Shown: in pieces, positions 8,189 to 15,352 of the stretch
Numbering within the stretch: the stretch's first letter is position 1
Layout of the letters: every line of letters begins with the position of its first letter
DNA from: Pseudomonas sp. PD9R
GTDB lineage: Bacteria > Pseudomonadota > Gammaproteobacteria > Pseudomonadales > Pseudomonadaceae
Direction: 5' to 3'
DNA length: 64,000 bases
Assembly: GCF_019200975.1 (NCBI RefSeq)
Contig: NZ_JAHTMR010000017.1
Span: 55,908-119,907, forward strand
Notes under the pieces: generated by a model
Told to the model about the DNA's origin: nothing
The model's database searches: none
Seen by the model: only the letters and a program-made list of their open reading frames with translations
Position numbers and translations under genes: made by a program

Positions 8189-9088
8189 TCACAGTTCGGT
8201 AAACAGCTCGCGCCGGGCACCTTCGGTAATGGCGACAATGCCAGGGTGCTTGACCTTGCGTTCCACTGAAATGGCGTAGAACGACTCCGTCACCGCGTCG
8301 GTCTGGCCAATCACCTCCACGCCATATTGGCGTTTCACTTCATCGGCGATCACGCTGGGGCCGATGAATATCCCGCTGCCGGATTGCCCAAAGGCCTGCA
8401 TCAAGGCGCTGTCGTCGAACTCGCCAACGATGCGCGGCTGGATCTGCTGTTCGGCAAACCAACGCTGCAAGCGGCTACGCACCACGGTTTCCGGCCCCGG
8501 AATCAACAGCGGCGCGCCTTTCAAGTTGCGGGGAAAGTCCTGGCCGTAGAGTGTTGCCAGTTCGGCGGTGGCGAAAAAGCTGATCCCGCATTCACCGAGT
8601 TTCTGACTGTAACCCTTGATGTCGAGGTGCGACGGCATCGGGCTGTCGGATATCACCAGGTCCAGGCGCTGGATGGCCAGGTCGGCAAGCAGGCGTTCGA
8701 GTTTGTCCTCGCGACAGGTGATGCGCAGTGGTTCGCTCAATTCCATGGTCGGCGCGATCAGTCGATAGACGATGGACTTGGGCACCACGTCGGCCACGCC
8801 CACGCGGAACAGAATCTGCTGTTCATTGGGTTGCGCACGCAACATCAACTCCAGTTCGCCGCCTAGCTGAAACATCTGTTCGGCATAGGGCAGGGCCTGG
8901 CGGCCGGCTTCGGTGAGTTCCAGTTGCCGGCCAACCCGCCGAAACAGCTCAATGCCATAGGTTTGTTCCAGCAACGAAATCTGCCCGCTGATGGTTTGTG
9001 GTGTCAGGTTCAGTTGTTCACAGGCGCGCACGATGCTGCCGGTCTTGGCCACTACCCAAAAATAATGCAACTGCCGGTAATTCAACAT
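8189..9088 (-). CDS. nhaR: LysR-family regulator, NhaR type, 299 aa
   Basis: LysR-type transcription factor most like NhaR, activator of Na+/H+ antiport and stress genes in enterics. The start MLNYRQLHYFWVVAKTGSIVRACEQL is the canonical HTH start of the NhaR group; the 16 in-frame residues upstream overlap a REP element and are rejected. The HTH spans residues ~4-62 and the effector domain ~90-299, with ITCREDKLERLLADLAIQRLDLVISD and GIFIGPSVIADEVK. No nhaA gene lies next to it here, so its target is not shown by context. Confidence 0.85.
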   Translation of the reverse strand: MLNYRQLHYFWVVAKTGSIVRACEQLNLTPQTISGQISLLEQTYGIELFRRVGRQLELTEAGRQALPYAEQMFQLGGELELMLRAQPNEQQILFRVGVADVVPKSIVYRLIAPTMELSEPLRITCREDKLERLLADLAIQRLDLVISDSPMPSHLDIKGYSQKLGECGISFFATAELATLYGQDFPRNLKGAPLLIPGPETVVRSRLQRWFAEQQIQPRIVGEFDDSALMQAFGQSGSGIFIGPSVIADEVKRQYGVEVIGQTDAVTESFYAISVERKVKHPGIVAITEGARRELFTEL

Positions 9089-9115
9089 GTTGCTTGTATC
9101 CCCTGTGTAGGAGCG

Positions 9116-9218
9116 TGTAGGAGCTGTCGAGTGCAACGAGGCTGCGATCTCTCGATCTTGTTTTTAAAAAATCAAAATCAAAAGATCGCAGCCTCGTTGC
9201 ACTCGACAGCACCTACAT
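9116..9218. repeat. Long inverted REP pair (TCGAGTGCAACGAG variant)
   Basis: GTAGGAGCTGTCGAGTGCAA and its inverse form a ~100-base palindrome in the gap between the nhaR-like gene and the lipoprotein gene. The same variant recurs at 10,392-10,498. Confidence 0.88.
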
Positions 9219-9358
9219 GAAGTGGGTTGTCTGGATTCGTAAAAACCGAAGTATATACTGTAAAAATACGAATTTTCCTGAAGTGTTTGCCTCCCTAGAA
9301 TGCGTCGCTATCAACGGGCCATCGTGTTGGTCCCGTTCGTTCTATCGAGGGAGGCATC

Positions 9359-9601
9359 ATGAAGCTTAAAACCACGGCGCTGCTGTTCACGTCTTTACTG
9401 GTATTGGCCGGTTGCGACCAGGCTGAAAAAAGCGCTCAGCAACTGATGGGCAAGGCTGCCGAAAGTGCCAAGCAGGCAATCGACGACACCCACAAAGCCG
9501 CCGAGCAAGCCCTCAGTGACGCCGCTGGCGGGCTGGTCAGCAAAAAAGAACCATCGGATAAAGACGCGGAAAAAACCGAATCTTCGTCCCAGGAAATCTA
9601 A
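9359..9601 (+). CDS. Small lipoprotein, 80 aa
   Basis: Signal peptide of residues 1-18 ends in the lipobox LAGC, so Cys19 should be lipidated. The rest is an Ala/Lys/Glu-rich helical segment (AEKSAQQLMGKAAESAKQAI and on) and a polar tail. A strong GAGGGAGG ribosome binding site precedes the ATG. The heptad-like Ala pattern is reminiscent of small stress-type lipoproteins, but no function is known. It lies 29 bases upstream of the TerC gene and may be co-transcribed with it. Confidence 0.82.
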   Translation: MKLKTTALLFTSLLVLAGCDQAEKSAQQLMGKAAESAKQAIDDTHKAAEQALSDAAGGLVSKKEPSDKDAEKTESSSQEI

Positions 9602-9630
9602 ACCGAATTCAAACGAGTCAGGACTGACCC

Positions 9631-10380
9631 ATGGACTACCTTTTACAACTAGCCGCCAGCCCCACCGCATGGGTCGCCCTGGCCACTCTGATAGTGATGG
9701 AAATCGTGCTCGGCATCGATAACCTGATCTTCATCTCGATCCTGACCAATAAACTGCCTGAGCAGCACCGGCAGAAAGCACGCCGCATCGGTATCGGCAT
9801 GGCGCTGATCCTGCGTCTCGGCTTGCTGAGCACCATTGCGTTTATCGTCCAGTTGACTGCTCCGGTGATCGAGATTCTCGGCCATGCGTTCTCCTGGAAA
9901 GACATGATCCTGATCGCCGGTGGCCTGTTCCTGTTGTGGAAGGCGACCACGGAAATCCATCACAGCATGGACCCGGCACCGGAAGATCCGAAGTCGGCTA
10001 CCTCGACCGTGACTTTGGGCTTTGCCGCCGCCATCGGGCAGATCCTGATGCTGGACATGGTGTTCTCTATCGACAGCATCATTACCGCTGTGGGCATGAC
10101 CGAGCATTTGCCGATCATGATTATCGCGGTAGTGGTGTCGGTGCTGGTGATGTTGCTGGCGGCTGATCCGCTGGCCAAGTTCATCAACGACAACCCGACG
10201 GTGGTAATGCTGGCTCTGGGCTTCCTGATCATGATCGGCATGACGTTGATCGCTGAAGGCTTCGGCGCCCACGTACCGAAAGGCTACGTCTATGCCGCCA
10301 TGGCTTTCTCGGCGGCGATCGAGGTGTTGAACATGATGTCCCGCCGGGCCCGGCAGAAGCGGGTAGAAACGACCGCCTGA
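9631..10380 (+). CDS. TerC family integral membrane protein, 249 aa
   Basis: TerC/YgdQ-type inner-membrane protein with about seven hydrophobic segments. Family motifs are MEIVLGIDNLIFISILTNKLP (~residues 23-43) and LMLDMVFSIDSIITAVGM (~135-152), whose acidic residues inside the membrane are thought to bind metal ions, as in TerC and manganese exporters of this family. The length fits the form without C-terminal CBS/CorC domains. It follows the small lipoprotein gene closely. The actual ion is not known. Confidence 0.9.
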   Translation: MDYLLQLAASPTAWVALATLIVMEIVLGIDNLIFISILTNKLPEQHRQKARRIGIGMALILRLGLLSTIAFIVQLTAPVIEILGHAFSWKDMILIAGGLFLLWKATTEIHHSMDPAPEDPKSATSTVTLGFAAAIGQILMLDMVFSIDSIITAVGMTEHLPIMIIAVVVSVLVMLLAADPLAKFINDNPTVVMLALGFLIMIGMTLIAEGFGAHVPKGYVYAAMAFSAAIEVLNMMSRRARQKRVETTA

Positions 10381-10391
10381 CCGCCCTGAAT

Positions 10392-10498
10392 CCCTGTAGG
10401 AGCTGTCGAGTGCAACGAGGCTGCGAATTTTTGATTTTGTTTTTAAAAAATCAAAGTCAAAAGATCGCAGCCTCGTTGCACTCGGCAGCCCTACAGGG
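10392..10498. repeat. Long inverted REP pair (TCGAGTGCAACGAG variant)
   Basis: CCCTGTAGGAGCTGTCGAGT and inverse with the same spacer type as 9,116-9,218. It separates the convergent TerC gene and the 56-aa membrane protein gene. Confidence 0.88.
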
Positions 10499-10506
10499 GA
10501 TCGAAT

Positions 10507-10677
10507 TCAGACTTGGGCGCTGGCGTGGTGGTCTGGTGTCGTGGCGGGTTTTAGCGGCTGGGCGGGGTGGTGATGAGGGTGGTGGCGACGGGCAATACGC
10601 AAAACTCCCCATAACATGGCGGTGGCAACGGCCAGCCAGCCGGAAATCAACATCACGATTATCATTGTCAGGCTCAT
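10507..10677 (-). CDS. Small single-helix membrane protein, 56 aa
   Basis: A short open frame with a near-perfect ribosome binding site (AGAGGAGGC, six bases before ATG). Residues 1-28 form one hydrophobic helix (MSLTMIIVMLISGWLAVATA then MLWGVLRIA), followed by a His/Pro-rich cytoplasmic or periplasmic tail (RRHHPHHHPAQ). The His cluster could bind metal, which would fit the neighbouring TerC gene, but this is speculation. No homologue is recognised. The strong Shine-Dalgarno and the membrane-like composition argue that it is real. Confidence 0.55.
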   Translation of the reverse strand: MSLTMIIVMLISGWLAVATAMLWGVLRIARRHHPHHHPAQPLKPATTPDHHASAQV

Positions 10678-10898
10678 CGTTGCCTCCTCTTTGCCCTGCG
10701 GCGGGCGGATACAGCTTGCAGGTGTCAGTCTAGTCGCTGCTGTGTTTCAGGCTATTGACCGAAGCTCGACCGTGACCAACCAGTTCGCTCTATCGAATGC
10801 ATTCAACTGCCGGATAAGGCTATACCGCTGCCGCGCGCCGTCCTATGATCCACGACCAAGCCGGGAAGTGGATTGCCCGGCGTCTGAACAAGAGAGTG

Positions 10899-11573
10899 AT
10901 GATGGTGCGGGTAATTTCTCGAATTCTTTCGGCGGCACTGATTGTGGGTTGTGTTGCCGGTTTGGCTGGCTGCGCTGGCAGCGTTGCGCCAGAGATCAAG
11001 CGTCTGCCGGAGCGTGTCGAACTCAGTGGCCGTTTCTATCGCGGCGTGGCGAATCAAAGTGGGCCGCAAGTCTTGGCGAGCATGCTATCCCAGCAAGGCA
11101 TCGTGATTACCCCGGGCTTGCTCGACAAGCCGTTGCATCTGCCGGGTGCCGAAGCGCAGCTGCAACAGAACATGCAGAACCTCGCCCGTGAATACGGAAT
11201 GATGGTTTATCCGCTCGACAGCAACCTGCCAGCCTTGTTGACCCAGGTCGCGGCGGGTTACCCGGTGATGGTGCGCTTCACTGAAGGCTCGGCGATGTGG
11301 GCTGAACCGCGCTACGCCATTCTCACCGGGTATAACCGTCAGAAGCAGACAGTGCTGTTGCGCGCGGGCATGAGCCATCGGACGTTGATGAGCTTCAGTT
11401 CGTTTGAGTCGGCCTTCAAAGACGCCGGTGGCTGGGCGGTGTTGATTCAGGCACCGACGCAGGTTCCGGCCAATGTCGATCAGCAGCGCTGGCTCAAGGC
11501 TGCGAACGATCTCGCACAGGCCGGTCAGGAACAGGCCGCTGCGCAGGCGAAAAAAGCCTTGGGCGCACAGTAA
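10899..11573 (+). CDS. C39-peptidase-like lipoprotein lacking the catalytic Cys and His, 224 aa
   Basis: Exported lipoprotein: signal peptide with lipobox LAGC at about residues 21-24. The following domain has the layout of double-glycine (C39) peptidases, but NQSGPQVLASML stands where these enzymes have QCGPxxLAxxL, so the nucleophile Cys is Ser. PRYAILTGYN stands where they have xHYVVLxGYD, so the His is Arg. The domain is therefore probably not a protease; it may bind a peptide or act as a scaffold. The C-terminal ~35 residues are Ala/Gln-rich. The ATGATG start is used, with AAGAGAG upstream. Confidence 0.72.
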   Translation: MMVRVISRILSAALIVGCVAGLAGCAGSVAPEIKRLPERVELSGRFYRGVANQSGPQVLASMLSQQGIVITPGLLDKPLHLPGAEAQLQQNMQNLAREYGMMVYPLDSNLPALLTQVAAGYPVMVRFTEGSAMWAEPRYAILTGYNRQKQTVLLRAGMSHRTLMSFSSFESAFKDAGGWAVLIQAPTQVPANVDQQRWLKAANDLAQAGQEQAAAQAKKALGAQ

Positions 11574-11667
11574 GCCCGTTCGTCACCCGTAGGGCACCAC
11601 CGCACGTTGCCAGCCTCTGATAAATAGTGCCCGGTTTTTATCGGGCTACTATTATCAGGAGGCGTCC

Positions 11668-11874
11668 ATGGCACATTCCAATACCCCCGCCGGCCCGCAC
11701 TCGTCTGAGCATTCGTCCGGCGATGAACTGGGGTTCGACCCCGATTCCCCGGACCTCGCCGACCCTCAGGTCGATCCCATCGGACCGGCTAAAGCGCCGA
11801 AAGATGTGAAACCGGGCGACAATCCCAAGGCTCCGGCAAAGCCCTACGATCCACTCGGTGATCTGAAACCCTAG
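11668..11874 (+). CDS. Small disordered hypothetical protein, 68 aa
   Basis: Pro/Asp-rich, hydrophilic protein without hydrophobic core, probably unfolded. An AGGAGG site lies just before the ATG. Sequence features are an N-terminal His/Ser/Pro part and repeated DP/DPxxP and KAPxKP units. The next gene encodes a second short acidic, Pro-rich protein 17 bases downstream, so the two form a small operon closed by the terminator at 12,114. The function is unknown; such pairs are seen in stress-related contexts, but nothing here proves that. Confidence 0.7.
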   Translation: MAHSNTPAGPHSSEHSSGDELGFDPDSPDLADPQVDPIGPAKAPKDVKPGDNPKAPAKPYDPLGDLKP

Positions 11875-11891
11875 ATCCCATGGAGGTACGT

Positions 11892-12107
11892 ATGTCTACC
11901 GATTCGAGTTTCGACGATCAACGTCCGGAGAATGTCCCGACTACACCGGAGCAGGGCACGGATCCGGTAATGGATTCGGACAGCCCGATGAGAGATCCAC
12001 TGGCCCGGCCAACGGTGGTGCCCACTGAACATCCCAAAGGCTGGAATGATCCGAGCAAGGGCGACGGTATTCCGGATGATGATCAGATGCCGCTTCCCAA
12101 CGATTGA
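11892..12107 (+). CDS. Small acidic disordered protein, 71 aa
   Basis: Hydrophilic, strongly acidic protein with no hydrophobic segments, rich in Asp and Pro (DSDSPMRDPLARP, SKGDGIPDDDQMPLPND). The start MSTDSSF is chosen because GGAGG sits six bases upstream; an in-frame ATG four codons earlier overlaps that site. It is the second gene of a two-gene unit with the preceding 68-aa protein, followed at once by a strong terminator. No domain is recognised. Confidence 0.7.
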   Translation: MSTDSSFDDQRPENVPTTPEQGTDPVMDSDSPMRDPLARPTVVPTEHPKGWNDPSKGDGIPDDDQMPLPND

Positions 12108-12113
12108 TAGACG

Positions 12114-12142
12114 AAAAAAAGCCCCGAATTTTCGGGGCTTTT
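12114..12142. terminator. Bidirectional terminator
   Basis: AAAAGCCCCGAA/TTCGGGGCTTTT stem with A and T runs on both sides. It serves the 71-aa protein gene and the convergent pbpG gene. Confidence 0.92.
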
Positions 12143-12161
12143 GCTTGCTGTCGTTGCGTGT

Positions 12162-13100
12162 TTACTTCGACGCTTCAACCACGCCGCTTTGACGGTGCTT
12201 GAGGTTCTTTTCGGACTTGTATTGCAAGGCTACCGACGGTACGTCAGCGCTGTGGCCGGTTTCGACCCAGTTGCGGATGCGAGTGGCATCGGCAAAGTGC
12301 GTGTACTTGCCATAGGCGTCGAGGATCACCAGCGCAACCGGGCGATTAGACATGTGGGTCACCAGCACCAGGCAGTGACCTGCTTCGTTGGTGAAGCCGG
12401 TTTTCGTCAGTTCGATGTTCCAGTTCGGCTTGCCAATCAAATGGTCGGTATTGCGGAAGCCCAGGCTGTAGTTGGGTTTGCGGAACGACACAGTTTTTTC
12501 TTTGGTAGTGCTCAGTTCTGTCAGCAACGGGTATTTGTGCGCGGCGACCAACAGTTTGCTCAAGTCACGGGCCGTGGATACGTTGCGCGGCGAGAGGCCG
12601 GTTGGCTCGACGAAATGGGTGTTGGTCATGCCCAGCGCCTTGGCCTTGGCGTTCATCGCTGCGATGAAGGCTGCATAGCCACCCGGATAGTGGTGGGCCA
12701 GACTGGCGGCGGCGCGGTTTTCCGAAGACATCAGCGCAATCAACAGCATTTCCCGACGGGGCATTTCGCTGTTGAGCTTGACCCGGGAGAACACGCCTTT
12801 CATTTCTGGCGTGTCGCCGATATTGATGTTGATGTACTCGTCCAGGTTCTGCCGGGCCTCAACGATCACCAGGCCGGTCATCAGTTTGCTCACGGAAGCG
12901 ATGGGCACAACGACGTCGGGATTGCTGGCGTAGATGATTTTGTTGGTCTGCAGATCCATCACCAATGCGCTGCCGGAAGCGATCTTGAGGTGTGACGTAT
13001 CTCGAGGCGCGGCGGTGGTGTCGCCAGCGCTGGCGATAGGCGTGATGAAAGTCCCTGTAACGGCAAAAAATAGGCTCAGGATGGAAAGACGGATTTTCAC
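12162..13100 (-). CDS. pbpG: D-alanyl-D-alanine endopeptidase PbpG (PBP7), 312 aa
   Basis: Low-molecular-mass penicillin-binding protein that cuts cross-links in peptidoglycan in the periplasm. The signal peptide ends ASAG near residue 26. The three serine-peptidase motifs are intact: SVSK (SxxK, ~residues 69-72), SEN (SxN, ~126-128, in SSENRAAASLAHHYPGG) and KTG (~236-238, in LTKTGFTNEAG). Length and motif spacing match PbpG rather than DacA, which has an extra C-terminal domain and amphipathic anchor. Transcribed alone, ending at the bidirectional terminator. Confidence 0.93.
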   Translation of the reverse strand: MKIRLSILSLFFAVTGTFITPIASAGDTTAAPRDTSHLKIASGSALVMDLQTNKIIYASNPDVVVPIASVSKLMTGLVIVEARQNLDEYININIGDTPEMKGVFSRVKLNSEMPRREMLLIALMSSENRAAASLAHHYPGGYAAFIAAMNAKAKALGMTNTHFVEPTGLSPRNVSTARDLSKLLVAAHKYPLLTELSTTKEKTVSFRKPNYSLGFRNTDHLIGKPNWNIELTKTGFTNEAGHCLVLVTHMSNRPVALVILDAYGKYTHFADATRIRNWVETGHSADVPSVALQYKSEKNLKHRQSGVVEASK

Positions 13101-13280
13101 GCTGGCAGACTCATAAAGTGTTGATAAGCCGTTTTTGTAACGGGCTATTTCCTAAAAAGCGCGACATTCTGGAGTATGGCTGAATAACTGTCGATGGTTG
13201 TTCAGGGAAGTCTTGAAAGTCCTTGGAAACATGAAAAAAAAGTCATTTTCCGGCGGATGGTCGATCTTTTTCTGCAGGCA

Positions 13281-13310
13281 AAAAGAACCCCGCCATAAGC
13301 GGGGTTCTTT
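13281..13310 (-). terminator. Terminator of folD
   Basis: AAAGAACCCCGC/GCGGGGTTCTTT stem with a T run on the minus strand, 28 bases past the folD stop. Confidence 0.9.
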
Positions 13311-13338
13311 ATGTTTCTATCTGCCTCGGTGACGAGGT

Positions 13339-14193
13339 TCAGCTGTGCAGGGTTTCGGCTGCGTAGAGCGTATTTTCCAGCAGGCAGGCTCGGGTCATCG
13401 GCCCGACGCCACCAGGCACTGGTGTGATCCAGCCGGCGCGGGGCAGGGCGGTTTCGTAAATCACATCGCCAACCAGTTTGCCGTCTTCCTGACGGTTGAT
13501 GCCGACGTCGATCACGATGGCGCCTTCCTTGATCCACTCACCTTTGACCAGGCCTGGCTTGCCAGCGGCAACCACGACCAGGTCGGCACGGCCGACGTGA
13601 CCGGCCAGGTCCTTGGTGAAACGATGCGTGACAGTCACGGTGCAACCGGCCAGCAGCAATTCCATCGCCATCGGGCGACCGACAATGTTGGACGCGCCGA
13701 CAACCACAGCATCCATCCCGTACAGATCCGCACCGGTGCTTTCCAGCAGGGTCATGATGCCTTTAGGCGTGCACGGACGCAGCAGTGGAATACGTTGCGC
13801 CAGGCGACCGACGTTATAAGGGTGGAAACCGTCGACGTCCTTGTCCGGACGGATGCGCTCCAGCAATTTGGAGGCGTCCAGGTGTTCCGGTAGCGGAAGT
13901 TGAAGAAGAACGCCGTCAATCGCCGGATCGTCATTAAGTCGATCAATCAGGTCGGCCAGCGCTTCTTGAGTGGTTTCCGAAGGCAGGTCATAGGCTTGGG
14001 AAAGGAAGCCGACCTCTTCACAGTCTTTACGCTTGTGCGAGACATAAACCTGAGAGGCAGGATCGCTGCCGACCAGGATCACCGCGAGGCCGGGCGTGCG
14101 CAGGCCTTGCTGCCGACGCTCGTTGACCCGTTGGGCGATCTGCTGGCGCAGGCTGGCGGCGATCGATTTGCCGTCGATTAGTTGTGCAGTCAT
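13339..14193 (-). CDS. folD: Bifunctional methylene-THF dehydrogenase/methenyl-THF cyclohydrolase FolD, 284 aa
   Basis: Cytosolic one-carbon enzyme interconverting 5,10-methylene-THF and 10-formyl-THF with NADP. Visible motifs are YVSHKRKDCEEVGF with the catalytic Lys (~residue 56), VLLQLPLPEHL (~97-107), PCTPKGIM (~138-145), the NADP-binding VVVGASNIVGRPMAMEL (~160-176) and the C-terminal PVPGGVGPMT. Full length. The gene faces away from the tRNA cluster, the common arrangement next to tig in Pseudomonas. Confidence 0.97.
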   Translation of the reverse strand: MTAQLIDGKSIAASLRQQIAQRVNERRQQGLRTPGLAVILVGSDPASQVYVSHKRKDCEEVGFLSQAYDLPSETTQEALADLIDRLNDDPAIDGVLLQLPLPEHLDASKLLERIRPDKDVDGFHPYNVGRLAQRIPLLRPCTPKGIMTLLESTGADLYGMDAVVVGASNIVGRPMAMELLLAGCTVTVTHRFTKDLAGHVGRADLVVVAAGKPGLVKGEWIKEGAIVIDVGINRQEDGKLVGDVIYETALPRAGWITPVPGGVGPMTRACLLENTLYAAETLHS

Positions 14194-14324
14194 TGCGCGT
14201 GATTAACCATCGAGAGGGGAAAAAAAGAGAACGCATTCTCGCATGTCATGAGGTGAGGGCAAAGGCGCTTGGTCTGCAAATTCCCCTAACCCCTTTAATT
14301 AAATGAATTTTTTTCAAAAAGGAT

Positions 14325-14353
14325 TTGACGACCTTCAGGGGCCTCTATACTAT
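14325..14353 (+). promoter_or_regulatory. Sigma70 promoter of the tRNA cluster
   Basis: TTGACG, 17-base spacer, TACTAT, followed by a GC-rich CGTCGC discriminator of the stringently controlled type. It lies about 115 bases before the first tRNA, the usual layout of a stable-RNA promoter with a processed leader. Confidence 0.75.
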
Positions 14354-14468
14354 TCGTCGCACTTGTCGGGCACAGCCTAGCACTGGTTAAGAAGGTCAAG
14401 CGGAATTACAGTTCTGCGAGACTGAAAAGCACTTAGTTTGTAGTCCTCCAAGAGTACAGATTAATAAG

Positions 14469-14545
14469 GCGCCCGTAGCTCAGCTGGATAGAGCATCCGC
14501 CTTCTAAGCGGATGGTCGCAGGTTCGAGTCCTGCCGGGTGCGCCA
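14469..14545 (+). tRNA. tRNA-Arg (anticodon TCT)
   Basis: 77-base cloverleaf with GCGCCCG acceptor arm, anticodon loop CTTCTAA (anticodon TCT), GTTCGAGTC T-arm and encoded CCA. First gene of the cluster. Confidence 0.95.
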
Positions 14546-14577
14546 TTAGGCAGCTTTGGCACAAGTAACGCGATATG

Positions 14578-14653
14578 GTGGGCGTAGCTCAGTTGGTAGA
14601 GCACGGGATTGTGACTCCCGTTGTCGTGGGTTCGATCCCCATCGTCCACCCCA
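14578..14653 (+). tRNA. tRNA-His (anticodon GTG), copy 1
   Basis: Cloverleaf with anticodon loop TTGTGAC (anticodon GTG), encoded CCA, and a G at 14,577 that can serve as the G-1 specific to tRNA-His (opposite C73). Followed by a terminator-like hairpin. Confidence 0.95.
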
Positions 14654-14660
14654 TATTTCG

Positions 14661-14691
14661 AAAGGCGCCAGATTAACAGTCTGGCGCCTTT
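14661..14691 (+). terminator. Hairpin after tRNA-His copy 1
   Basis: AAAGGCGCCAGA/TCTGGCGCCTTT perfect stem with a TTAACAG loop. The following T run is short, so read-through to tRNA-Leu is likely. Confidence 0.65.
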
Positions 14692-14710
14692 GCTTTAACA
14701 GCTTCAACCC

Positions 14711-14795
14711 GCGGATGTGGTGGAATTGGTAGACACACTGGATTTAGGTTCCAGCGCCGCGAGGCGTAAGAGTTCGAGTCTCTTCATCCGCACCA
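14711..14795 (+). tRNA. tRNA-Leu (anticodon TAG)
   Basis: 85-base class II tRNA with GCGGATG acceptor arm, anticodon stem CTGGA/TCCAG with loop TTTAGGT (anticodon TAG), long variable arm GCCGCGAGGCGTAA and encoded CCA. Confidence 0.95.
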
Positions 14796-14873
14796 AATAC
14801 AGCTTCACTCAAGTCGATTGGCTTGGTTGAGGTTTGGCAACGAAGTGAATTGGCTTCTTTGTCACGCAATATG

Positions 14874-14949
14874 GTGGGCGTAGCTCAGTTGGTAGAGCAC
14901 GGGATTGTGACTCCCGTTGTCGTGGGTTCGATCCCCATCGTCCACCCCA
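14874..14949 (+). tRNA. tRNA-His (anticodon GTG), copy 2
   Basis: Identical in sequence to copy 1, with the same flanking bases on both sides (ATG before, ATTTCGAAAGGCGCCAGATT after), showing a local duplication that includes the hairpin. Confidence 0.95.
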
Positions 14950-14956
14950 TATTTCG

Positions 14957-14991
14957 AAAGGCGCCAGATTTAACAGTCTGGCGCCTTTTTT
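14957..14991 (+). terminator. Terminator of the tRNA cluster
   Basis: Same AAAGGCGCCAGA/TCTGGCGCCTTT stem as after copy 1, here with a full T run. The 14,992-15,352 gap before tig shows no gene; it should hold the tig promoter, for which TAGAAT at 15,286 is only a weak candidate. Confidence 0.88.
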
Positions 14992-15352
14992 GTTTTCAGC
15001 GGTTCGAGTACTCGGCGGCTGCAGGTTCTGGGTCGCAAGGGCGGGGCGTTTCGTCGTATTTATGTTTCTCGATGATGCCGCGCTGCCCGCCGGCCTTGCT
15101 CGCAAGATCGGCTGTCAGGGAGATGATTGGCAACCTCTTCTATATAAGGAAGGGTTGGCGCAGAGCCCTGGCGTGATTGGCTGTATTTGCCACCGGGGCG
15201 AGGTGCATTCGTGCATTCGCACCTATAAATTGCCTGCTGCGTTTTTACCCGTTTTCAGTAGGGTGACTTCTTGAGTTTGACCCACTAGAATGCATGCCCT
15301 TGATTCTGGGGTCGGAAACGGCCGGCTAACGTCTGTGCAACGAGGAATATCC

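Noticed and set aside
12141..12995. Plus-strand ORF of 284 codons
   Set aside because: Shadow of pbpG, whose three active-site motifs prove the minus strand is coding.
14469..14991. tRNA cluster as attachment site of an integrated element
   Set aside because: No integrase or partial tRNA repeat on either side; neighbours are core genes.
15267..15291. Sigma70 promoter for tig around TAGAAT
   Set aside because: The -35 (GTGACT at 17 bases) is too weak to list as a feature.
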